Of a stretch of 13,624 bases of DNA, positions 6,364 through 12,496 are shown piece by piece (within the stretch, counting starts at the first letter, position 1; every line of letters begins with the position of its first letter). The translations under genes were made by a program, and so were the position numbers. This stretch comes from JADLHS01 sp964539515. GTDB lineage: Bacteria > Verrucomicrobiota > Verrucomicrobiia > Limisphaerales > JADLHS01. Below the pieces are notes generated by a model. It was not told where the DNA came from. It saw only the letters and a program-made list of their open reading frames with translations, and did no database searches. The DNA lies in the NCBI GenBank assembly GCA_964539515.1, contig CAZIJO010000166.1:1-13624 (forward strand), read 5' to 3'.

Positions 6364-7265
6364 ACAACGTCACGACGCCTGAATTTGTGGAAGCTGCCAC
6401 GCCCGCCAAGGGCTGGGTAGCCGTGTACGCCGATCTCATCAAGGCCCGGCTCACGCTTCTGGTCTTGCTGACCACCCTGGTCGGATTCTACATCGGCTTT
6501 CGCGGCCCGATGGATTTCTTGCTGATGTTCCACGCCCTGTTCGGCACGGCGCTGGTGGCGAGCGGCGCGGCGGCCTTGAATCAACTGCTCGAACGCGAAT
6601 ACGACGCGAAAATGCGGCGCACCGCCGACCGCCCGTTGCCGTCGGGCCGGCTGCAACCGGTGACGGTGATGCTCTTCGGGGGCGTCTGCGCGCTGACCGG
6701 GACGATTTATCTGGCCCTGCTCGTCAACCCGCTGACGAGCGTGCTGGGGGCGGTTTCGCTGGTCAGCTATCTCTTCATTTACACGCCGCTCAAGCGGATG
6801 ACATGGCTGAATACGGCCGTGGGCGCGGTGCCCGGGGCGTTGCCCCCGTTGATGGGCTGGGCGGCGGCGCGCGGCGAACTGGCTGGCGGGGGCTGGGCGT
6901 TGTTTGCCATTCTGGCGTTCTGGCAAATGCCGCATTTCTTCGCCATCGCCTGGATTTACAAGGAAGAGTACGCGAAAGCCGGGTTTCAAATGCTGCCCGC
7001 CGTTGACCCGGACGGCAGTCGGACCGCCCAGCAATCGGTGAGTCATACGCTTGGCTTGCTGCCGGTGAGTCTATGCCCTTTTCTGTTTCAACTGGCCGGC
7101 CCGGTATATCTGGCGGGTGCGATTTTGCTGGGCGGCGCGTATTTGTGGTATGCGATCCAGTTTGCGAAGCGGCTGGATATTCCGAGCGCCAAGAAGTTGT
7201 TTTTCACCTCGATTATTTACCTACCCCTCCTGCTGGTCGTGCTGGTGGCGGACAAAATCCGGTGA
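6360..7265 (+). CDS. ctaB: Protohaem IX farnesyltransferase (haem O synthase)
   Basis: CtaB/CyoE transfers farnesyl from farnesyl diphosphate to haem B, giving haem O, the substrate of CtaA. The 301-residue UbiA-family membrane protein has an N-terminal DLIKARLTLL helix (25-34), the first prenyl-diphosphate motif as NQLLEREYDAKMRRTADRPL (74-93), YTPLKRMTWLN (141-151), VPGALPPLMGW (157-167) and the second acidic motif YKEEYAKAGFQMLP (200-213). Several usual Asp residues are Glu here (78, 80, 203), a conservative swap that keeps Mg-binding ability. No ATG lies in a sensible place. The GTG at 6360, sharing GTGA with the ctaA stop, gives the normal family N-terminus and indicates translational coupling. 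A longer open frame upstream is just overlap with ctaA. Confidence 0.94.
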   Translation: MNNVTTPEFVEAATPAKGWVAVYADLIKARLTLLVLLTTLVGFYIGFRGPMDFLLMFHALFGTALVASGAAALNQLLEREYDAKMRRTADRPLPSGRLQPVTVMLFGGVCALTGTIYLALLVNPLTSVLGAVSLVSYLFIYTPLKRMTWLNTAVGAVPGALPPLMGWAAARGELAGGGWALFAILAFWQMPHFFAIAWIYKEEYAKAGFQMLPAVDPDGSRTAQQSVSHTLGLLPVSLCPFLFQLAGPVYLAGAILLGGAYLWYAIQFAKRLDIPSAKKLFFTSIIYLPLLLVVLVADKIR

Positions 7266-7266
7266 A

Positions 7267-7303
7267 AAGGCCAAGCCGGGTGGCCCGGCCCGGCCCCGGC
7301 CTT
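7267..7303. repeat. Very GC-rich nested hairpin after ctaB
   Basis: GCCGGG (7275-7280) pairs with CCCGGC (7284-7289) around a 3-base loop. An outer AAGGCC (7267-7272) can pair with GGCCTT (7298-7303). It starts right after the ctaB stop. No U-tract follows, so it may be a weak or Rho-assisted transcript end, not a textbook terminator. Confidence 0.35.
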
Positions 7304-7394
7304 CGCGATTGGTATGCGGACGGCCGCCGGGCGGAGTTCAACTTGAAACCTGCAATTTTCCGGTGACTGGCAGGCGTTCCGCCAGAATCCGGCG

Positions 7395-7424
7395 TTGACA
7401 TGACCGGCAGGGATTCGGTTAACT
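7395..7424 (+). promoter_or_regulatory. Candidate promoter of the cox operon
   Basis: TTGACA (7395-7400, exact consensus) is followed after 18 bp by TTAACT (7419-7424) and then CC. It lies in the 226-bp gap between ctaB and coxA. A start point near 7431 would give a leader of about 60 bases containing the hairpin at 7429-7446. Confidence 0.45.
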
Positions 7425-7428
7425 CCTG

Positions 7429-7446
7429 CCCCTAAATTTATCGGGG
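7429..7446 (+). promoter_or_regulatory. Hairpin at the expected 5' end of the cox operon leader
   Basis: CCCC (7429-7432) and GGGG (7443-7446) enclose TAAATTTATC, whose first eight bases are themselves palindromic. It sits at or just after the predicted transcription start. It may stabilise the messenger's 5' end or be an operator-like palindrome. No regulator is identifiable. Confidence 0.3.
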
Positions 7447-7491
7447 TCGGGCAATTTTTGGTTGGTGGACAGAATCATAACTCGAAAGCAA

Positions 7492-9291
7492 ATGCAGGCA
7501 ACTACTCATACCGCGGCGCACGGTGGCGCCCATGAAGCGCACCATCACGAGCCGGGTTTCATGCAGAAGTACGTCTTTTCCACCGACCACAAGATGATCG
7601 GCATCCAGTACGGCCTGACCGCGCTGGTGTTTCTCCTGTTCGGCTTTTGCCTGATGCTCTGCATGCGGTGGCAGATTGCGCATCCGGGCGAGCCAATGCC
7701 GCTGGTGGGTTCGCTGCTGGAGCGGGTGCTCGGTGATGTGGCGAAAGAGGGCAAGATGTCGCCGGACCTCTACAATTCCTTCGGGGCCATGCACGGCACG
7801 ATCATGGTGTTTCTGGCGATTGTGCCGCTGGCATTTGGCGCGTTTGGCAATTACGTCGTGCCGCTGCAGATCGGTGCGCCAGATATGGCGTTCCCCCGGG
7901 TGAACATGGCCAGCTATCAGTTTTACGTGCTGGGCGGCATCATCATGTTTGTCAGCTTCTTCATTCCCGGCGGGGCTGCGCAAGCGGGCTGGACGTCGTA
8001 TTCGCCGCTGGCCACGACGATTCCCACCCATGGCCAGGCGTTCTGGCTCATCGGCATGGTGTTTCTGATTTCCTCTTCGCTGTTGGGTGCGGTCAATTTC
8101 ATCGCGACCATCATTCAGCTCCGCGCGCCGGGCATGACCTGGATGCGATTGCCGTTTTTCGTCTGGGCGCAGTTCGTCACCGGCTTCCTGTTGTTGCTCG
8201 CGTTTCCCCCGCTGGAAGCCGCCGGCGTCATGCAGTTGATGGACAATTTGTTTGGCACCAGTTTCTTCCTCCCCACGGGCCTGGCCGTCGGGGGCAAACT
8301 GGCGGACGTCAGCGGCGGCGGTAGCCCGCTGCTGTGGCAGCATTTGTTCTGGTTCCTGGGACACCCGGAAGTTTACGTGCTGATTCTGCCGGCCATGGGC
8401 ATCGTGTGCGAGATCATCGCCAATAACACCCGCAAGACGATCTGGGGTTATAAGTCGTTGGTCTATTCGGCGCTGGCGATTGGTTTCCTCTCCTTCATCG
8501 TGTGGGCCCATCACATGTATCTCACCGGGATGGGAACAAAGATTTCTGCGTTTTTCCAAACGACCACGATGATCATCTCGATTCCGTCGGTCATCTTGCT
8601 GACGTGTTTCTTCATCTCGCTTTGGGGCGGCTCGATCCGGTTTAACACCCCGATGCTCTTCGCGCTGGCCTTCCTGCCGATGTTCGGGATTGGCGGTTTG
8701 ACCGGTCTCCCGCTCGGCCTCGCGGCGGCGGACTTGCACCTGCATGACACCTATTACGTCATTGCTCACTTCCACTATGTCGTCGCGCCGGGGACGATTT
8801 TCGCAATGTTCGCCGGCCTTTACTATTGGTATCCGAAAATGACCGGGCGGATGATGAACGAGTTTTGGGGCAAGGTGCATTTCGTCGGTTCGTTCATTTT
8901 CATGAACGTGGTTTTCCAGCCGATGTTCGCCCAAGGCATGGCGGGGATGATTCGCCGCATGGCCGACGGCGGGGCCAATTATTCCGCTGCCAAGAATCCG
9001 GGAGCGATCGGCGGTTTGAGTGACTCGATGATGGGTCTGCACTCGGTCATTCTCTGGGGCGCGGTCGGCCTGGCGATCGCGCAAATTCCCTTCATCATCA
9101 ATATTTTCCTCAGCCTGAAAAATGGCAAGCCGGCCAACGACAATCCGTGGGATGCCACCACGCTCGAATGGCAGACGCCCACTCCGCCGCCGCACGGCAA
9201 TTTCGCCCACGCCCCAACGGTCCATCGCGGACCTTATGAATACAGCCAGCCCGGCGCGGCGAAGGATTTCACCCCGCAGAACAAGGCCTAA
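7492..9291 (+). CDS. coxA: Cytochrome c oxidase subunit I (haem-copper oxidase, K-channel Lys absent)
   Basis: This is the catalytic membrane subunit of an aa3-type oxidase, 599 residues with about 12 helices. Haem a ligands are His101 and His428, and the high-spin haem ligand is His426. CuB ligands are His291, His340 and His341, with Tyr295 as the cross-linked partner in HPEVY. D-channel residues Asn120, Asp131, Asn138, Asn202 and Glu293 are all present, as are propionate arginines Arg488-Arg489. All of these sit at Rhodobacter number plus 7 or slightly less, with no gaps from about 280 to 490. At K362 plus 7 there is Leu369 (segment ISIPSVILL), so the K-channel lysine is missing. The N-terminus has a His-rich stretch (10-19). 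The ATG at 7492 is preferred to TTG 7462 or GTG 7465; no strong ribosome binding site decides. Haem type is inferred from ctaA/ctaB next door. An NO-reducing relative cannot be excluded. Confidence 0.95.
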   Translation: MQATTHTAAHGGAHEAHHHEPGFMQKYVFSTDHKMIGIQYGLTALVFLLFGFCLMLCMRWQIAHPGEPMPLVGSLLERVLGDVAKEGKMSPDLYNSFGAMHGTIMVFLAIVPLAFGAFGNYVVPLQIGAPDMAFPRVNMASYQFYVLGGIIMFVSFFIPGGAAQAGWTSYSPLATTIPTHGQAFWLIGMVFLISSSLLGAVNFIATIIQLRAPGMTWMRLPFFVWAQFVTGFLLLLAFPPLEAAGVMQLMDNLFGTSFFLPTGLAVGGKLADVSGGGSPLLWQHLFWFLGHPEVYVLILPAMGIVCEIIANNTRKTIWGYKSLVYSALAIGFLSFIVWAHHMYLTGMGTKISAFFQTTTMIISIPSVILLTCFFISLWGGSIRFNTPMLFALAFLPMFGIGGLTGLPLGLAAADLHLHDTYYVIAHFHYVVAPGTIFAMFAGLYYWYPKMTGRMMNEFWGKVHFVGSFIFMNVVFQPMFAQGMAGMIRRMADGGANYSAAKNPGAIGGLSDSMMGLHSVILWGAVGLAIAQIPFIINIFLSLKNGKPANDNPWDATTLEWQTPTPPPHGNFAHAPTVHRGPYEYSQPGAAKDFTPQNKA

Positions 9292-9309
9292 ACCGAACTC
9301 AGAACATTC

Positions 9310-10122
9310 ATGGAAATTCCCTACAATTCCCAGCCCCGCCCGGACACGGGACTTTATAACGCGAAGGTTGGCATCTGGCTGTTTCTCGCGTCGGAGGTGA
9401 TGCTGTTCGGCGCCCTGTTCTCGGCTTACATCCTCCTGCGCGTCGGCGCGCAGCCCGAGAACTGGCCCCATGGCCTGCTCAACATTCCCATCGGCACCTT
9501 CAATACCGTGGTGCTCATCGTTTCCTCGATCACCGTGGTCATGGCGTGGGCTTCCTTGAAGATGCGGAATCTGGCTAAATTCAAGATCTACCAGGCCATC
9601 ACCGTTCTGTGTGCGCTCACCTTTTTGGGGATCAAATCCTTCGAATATCGCGACAAGTTCACGCACTATGAAATCTGGAAGACCGATGGCAAGCGGATGA
9701 CCGGTCACCTCGAAGGCAAACCGATGTTCATGACGCTGGCCAAGCTCAAAGCTGCCGGCAAGGAGAAGATTGAATTCCTGCCCGATCCGCATCATTACTC
9801 CGAAGGGATCAAGGCCATGCATTCGGGCGACGGTCACGCCGAACACAAGGCGTTGGAAATTCCCGTGTCCGAGATCAAGCGGCTTTCGGCCTTCGTCCCC
9901 GCGCACAGCACCTATTTCGCAATCTATTTCACCCTTACGGCCCTGCACGCGTTGCACGTCCTGGGCGGGGCGATCGTCATCGGCTTCCTGTTCGGGCCCG
10001 GTAGCAAAATGTGGCACACCGATCCCGACCGGTTTACGAATCGCGTCGAAGTCGCCGGCCTGTTCTGGCACTTCGTTGACTTGGTCTGGATTTTCCTCTT
10101 CCCTGTCCTATACTTGCTTTGA
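9310..10122 (+). CDS. coxC: Cytochrome c oxidase subunit III with His-rich insertion
   Basis: Subunit III flanks subunit I, supports proton uptake through the D channel and protects against turnover inactivation. The 270 residues contain GIWLFLASEVMLFGALFSAY (21-40), NTVVLIVSSIT (65-75), KSFEYRDKF (109-117), then ALHALHVLGG (211-220) and VEVAGLFWHFVDLVWIFLFP (246-265 region), all conserved family motifs. Between about 118 and 198 lies a hydrophilic segment that is much longer than the usual loop and contains eight histidines (119, 133, 161, 162, 171, 176, 179, 199). About five helices are visible, not seven, as in the shorter bacterial forms. It starts 18 bases after coxA. No Shine-Dalgarno sequence is seen at the ATG at 9310, but the family N-terminus fits. 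Confidence 0.93.
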   Translation: MEIPYNSQPRPDTGLYNAKVGIWLFLASEVMLFGALFSAYILLRVGAQPENWPHGLLNIPIGTFNTVVLIVSSITVVMAWASLKMRNLAKFKIYQAITVLCALTFLGIKSFEYRDKFTHYEIWKTDGKRMTGHLEGKPMFMTLAKLKAAGKEKIEFLPDPHHYSEGIKAMHSGDGHAEHKALEIPVSEIKRLSAFVPAHSTYFAIYFTLTALHALHVLGGAIVIGFLFGPGSKMWHTDPDRFTNRVEVAGLFWHFVDLVWIFLFPVLYLL

Positions 10123-10128
10123 CATTTT

Positions 10129-10440
10129 ATGAGCGATCATACCGACGACATTTCCAAGCACATTCGCGGCTACCTTATCATTGGCGGCACCTTGATCATC
10201 GGGACCGTGCTCACGGTGCTGGCCTCCTACGTTGACCTCGGCCATCACTGGAACATCGTGCTGGCGCTGATCATTGCGACGGTGAAAGCCTCGCTGGTGG
10301 CGCTCTACTTCATGCATCTCATCTCGGAGAAGCAAATGATTTACACCGTGCTGGCGTTCACCGCGTTTTTCTTTGTCGGGCTCATGTTCCTCACCATCGC
10401 GGCCTACAACGATTACCCGGCCTTGACCACCACGATTTGA
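10129..10440 (+). CDS. coxD: Cytochrome c oxidase subunit IV (prokaryotic, CyoD/COX4-type)
   Basis: This 103-residue protein has three predicted membrane helices (about 14-34, 41-63 and 70-93). It carries the family signature ATVKASLVALYFMHL, in which the Lys, Phe-Met-His and neighbouring residues are typical of bacterial oxidase subunit IV. The subunit is thought to help assembly or stabilise the CuB region; it has no redox centre. It starts 6 bases after the coxC stop and ends 4 bases before the next ORF, within the oxidase operon. The short acidic N-terminus (MSDHTDD) is normal for the family. Confidence 0.9.
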   Translation: MSDHTDDISKHIRGYLIIGGTLIIGTVLTVLASYVDLGHHWNIVLALIIATVKASLVALYFMHLISEKQMIYTVLAFTAFFFVGLMFLTIAAYNDYPALTTTI

Positions 10441-10444
10441 TGCT

Positions 10445-10654
10445 ATGTCGCTCAAGGCCTTCCACGTCATTTTCATCACCGCGGCCAGTCTGCTGTGCTT
10501 TGGCTTTGGCGCCTGGCTGCTGCGCACCTATCGCGGGCCTGAGGGGGCTGGCAGTGACCTGGTCTGGGCCATCGCCGCGCTTGGCGCCGGGGTGAGCTTG
10601 CTGGTCTACGAAGGTTTCTTTCTGAAAAAGCTCAAGCACGTCAGCTACCTGTGA
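10445..10654 (+). CDS. Small two-helix membrane protein of the cox operon, unknown
   Basis: This 69-residue protein is not recognised as a named family. Two hydrophobic helices are clear (about 5-25 and 38-59), joined by a short polar loop (RTYRGPEGAGSD). The C-terminus is basic (FLKKLKHVSYL), which suggests that both ends face the cytoplasm. It begins 4 bases after the coxD stop, and its own stop overlaps the next start as TGATG, so it is clearly part of the operon and co-translated with its neighbours. Position and size suggest an accessory oxidase subunit or assembly factor, which is an inference. One lone Cys (18) lies inside helix 1. That it is a real gene is supported by tight packing between known genes and by its clean membrane pattern. 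Confidence 0.75.
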   Translation: MSLKAFHVIFITAASLLCFGFGAWLLRTYRGPEGAGSDLVWAIAALGAGVSLLVYEGFFLKKLKHVSYL

Positions 10655-10959
10655 TGTCGCGCTCCGGAAAATCCCTCTGGCTGGCAGGAGCGCTGGGCGT
10701 CGCCGCGCAAACCTCTGCGCTCGCCTGCGCCACCTGTTACGGGGCCTCGGACTCGCCCCTCGCGCAAGGCATGAATTGGGGCATTGCGACCTTGCTCGGG
10801 GTCATCGGCGTCGTGCTGGCGGGCGTGGTCGCATTTTTCGTCCATGTCGGTCTCCGGTCGGCGAAAGTCAACGCTCCGCGCTCACAAACCGGGGCGGACA
10901 ACCGCGCGGGGACGCAACCGAATGTTGTCTCTACGCTACCAACCACAAAAAGTTCATGA
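10654..10959 (+). CDS. Small exported CxxC membrane protein of the cox operon, unknown
   Basis: This is a 101-residue protein. Residues 1-24 form a signal peptide with an AxA-type cleavage site (ALA before Cys25), leaving a mature N-terminus that starts CATCYG, a CxxC pair at Cys25 and Cys28. A single membrane helix follows (about 42-66), then a polar, disordered-looking tail to the end. The topology would put the CxxC pair on the periplasmic face, where CuA is assembled, so a copper-handling or thiol role is attractive but unproven. The ATG at 10654 overlaps the previous stop (TGATG), and its stop overlaps the coxB start (ATGA). I recall similar short CxxC proteins in oxidase clusters of related phyla but cannot name a family. 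Confidence 0.75.
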   Translation: MSRSGKSLWLAGALGVAAQTSALACATCYGASDSPLAQGMNWGIATLLGVIGVVLAGVVAFFVHVGLRSAKVNAPRSQTGADNRAGTQPNVVSTLPTTKSS

Positions 10960-11726
10960 TCGAATACTTTTCCAAACTTTTGTTACTGCCGGAACTGGCC
11001 GGTGAAAATGGCCGGGCGGTGGACGAGCTGATTATCTACGTTCACTGGCTGATGGCGGTGCTGTTCGTTGGCTGGTTTATTTATTTTGTCTACACCCTTT
11101 GGCGCTTCCACGGGAAACGCCAGCCCAAGGCCGACCACCTGGGCGTCCGCAGTCATGCGTCCAGTTACATTGAGATCGCTGTCGTCCTTGCCGAACTCGT
11201 GCTCTTGATCGGCTTCGCGATTCCCATGTGGGCCAAGGCTTCGAACGTGACCAAAATGCCCGACTACAAGGATGCCACCACGATACAGGTCGTCGCGCAG
11301 CAGTTTGCGTGGAATGCGCGTTATGCCGGCAAGGACGGCGTGTTCGGCAAGCAGGACATGAATCAGGTGGCCGAGAACAACCTCTTCGGTGTGCGTGCCG
11401 ACGATGCCAACGGCAAGGATGACGTGCAGGTGTTGAATGAGATTCATGTTCCGGTGGGCAAACCCATCATCTGCCACGTCAGTTCCAAGGATGTCATTCA
11501 TTCCTTCAAAATCATCGCCTTGCGCGTGACCCAGGATGCGATTCCCGGCATGCGGATTCCCTGTTGGTTCAAGGCGACCAAAGAAGGCCGCTACCAGATC
11601 AACTGTGCCCAGCTCTGCGGCAATGGTCATTCCAGCATGAGCGGCGGATTCCTCGTCGTCGAAAGCCAGGAGGCTTACGACAAATGGCTCGCTTCCAAAG
11701 TGGGTGGCGCGGCGACCTTTGAATAG
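10956..11726 (+). CDS. coxB: Cytochrome c oxidase subunit II with CuA site
   Basis: Subunit II accepts electrons from a soluble donor at the binuclear CuA centre and passes them to haem a. The 256-residue protein has two N-terminal helices (about 25-48 and 70-92) and a periplasmic cupredoxin domain. CuA ligands are complete: His182 (DVIHSF), then Cys217, Cys221, His225 and Met228 in CAQLCGNGHSSM. The loop residue that is usually Glu is Gln219. Helix 2 has Glu73 at the position of the subunit II K-channel entrance Glu, and Glu80 where Pro is usual. A loop of about 35 residues (124-158) extends the domain. No cytochrome c domain is fused, so this is not caa3. The ATG at 10956 shares ATGA with the previous stop. 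In typical operons subunit II comes first; here it follows III and IV. Confidence 0.94.
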   Translation: MIEYFSKLLLLPELAGENGRAVDELIIYVHWLMAVLFVGWFIYFVYTLWRFHGKRQPKADHLGVRSHASSYIEIAVVLAELVLLIGFAIPMWAKASNVTKMPDYKDATTIQVVAQQFAWNARYAGKDGVFGKQDMNQVAENNLFGVRADDANGKDDVQVLNEIHVPVGKPIICHVSSKDVIHSFKIIALRVTQDAIPGMRIPCWFKATKEGRYQINCAQLCGNGHSSMSGGFLVVESQEAYDKWLASKVGGAATFE

Positions 11727-11811
11727 TCAGGGCCCGCGGAGCGCCAATCTCCAACTGCCTGGGGCAAGGGTAACGGTTTGGGGCGGGACGCCTGGAGGGG
11801 ACTGCGGGTGG

Positions 11812-11840
11812 CCGGTTGCCGACCGCACACTTGCAACCGG
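11812..11840. repeat. Perfect 8-bp hairpin abutting the SCO start
   Basis: CCGGTTGC (11812-11819) pairs with GCAACCGG (11833-11840) around a 13-base loop. Its right arm ends two bases before the ATG at 11843, exactly where a ribosome would bind. It could restrain SCO translation or protect an mRNA end in the 116-bp gap after coxB. Confidence 0.4.
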
Positions 11841-11842
11841 AT

Positions 11843-12496
11843 ATGGATCAAACCTCGCAAAAGCTTTCGCGGACAATTTGGGTCGGCGTCGGCTTGCTCA
11901 TCATCATCCTCGCCACGTCGTTCGTCCTCAACCGTCTCGAAGGGGGACGCCGGCCGGGATTGACTCTACCCGTGATCGGCCCGGTCGCCGATTTCACGCT
12001 CACCAACCAGGCGGCGCAACGCGTCACCCTTGCTGATCTGCGCGGCCATCCCTGGGTGGCGGACATCATTTTTACCCGGTGCGCGGGCCCGTGTCCGCGC
12101 ATGACCAAACAGATGCAATCGCTGCAAGCCGCGCTGCCTGCTGCCAGCCGGACCAAACTCGTCACGCTCACCACCGATCCCGAATTCGACACGCCCGCCG
12201 TGCTCCAGAAATATGCCGAGCGGTTTGAGGCCAACGCCGACCGCTGGCTTTTTCTGACCGGGTCGAAGCCGCAAATCGCGGCCCTCGGGATCGACAGCCT
12301 CAAGCTGACCGCCGTCGAAAAGAAGCCGGAAGAACGCACGGACGCCGACGATTTGTTCATCCACAGCACCATCTTCGTGGTCGTGGACAAACAGGGACGG
12401 CTGCGGGGTGCGTTTGAAACGGGCGGTGATGGGCTGGAGTGGACGAATGTCCAGCCCGCCATCCTCACCGCCCTCCAGCAACTGGAGCGCGAGTGA
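11843..12496 (+). CDS. SCO1/SenC family copper chaperone for CuA
   Basis: SCO proteins are membrane-anchored thioredoxin-fold proteins that deliver copper to, or reduce, the CuA site of subunit II. The 217 residues begin with one membrane anchor (about 12-30), leaving the rest in the periplasm. The copper-binding motif is Cys80-x3-Cys84-Pro in FTRCAGPCPRM, and the third ligand His174 lies in DLFIHSTIFVVVD (170-182). The strand VTLTTDPEFDTPAVLQKYAE matches the family's VSVDPxxDTPxxLxxYA segment. The ATG at 11843 gives a typical short cytoplasmic N-terminus; an in-frame TTG at 11816 lies within a hairpin and is less likely. The gene follows coxB in the operon, as expected for its job, and overlaps the DUF420 gene at TGATG. 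Confidence 0.93.
   Translation: MDQTSQKLSRTIWVGVGLLIIILATSFVLNRLEGGRRPGLTLPVIGPVADFTLTNQAAQRVTLADLRGHPWVADIIFTRCAGPCPRMTKQMQSLQAALPAASRTKLVTLTTDPEFDTPAVLQKYAERFEANADRWLFLTGSKPQIAALGIDSLKLTAVEKKPEERTDADDLFIHSTIFVVVDKQGRLRGAFETGGDGLEWTNVQPAILTALQQLERE

Noticed and set aside
7291..7300. Short GGCC-rich direct repeats after ctaB as a possible tandem repeat or CRISPR remnant
   Set aside because: The units are 4-6 bases without regular spacing and are explained by a GC-rich hairpin; no CRISPR or cas genes are present.
7438..10071. An 877-codon open frame on the minus strand antisense to coxA and coxC
   Set aside because: Its translation is rich in Arg, His, Gln and Asp with no domain pattern, and it is the exact antisense of two well-recognised genes. 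Long antisense frames are expected where GC-rich codons exclude stops on the opposite strand.
10776..10955. N-terminal extension of coxB into the CxxC gene
   Set aside because: The ATG at 10956 gives a normal subunit II start and overlaps the previous stop; the extension is out-of-frame sequence of the neighbour.
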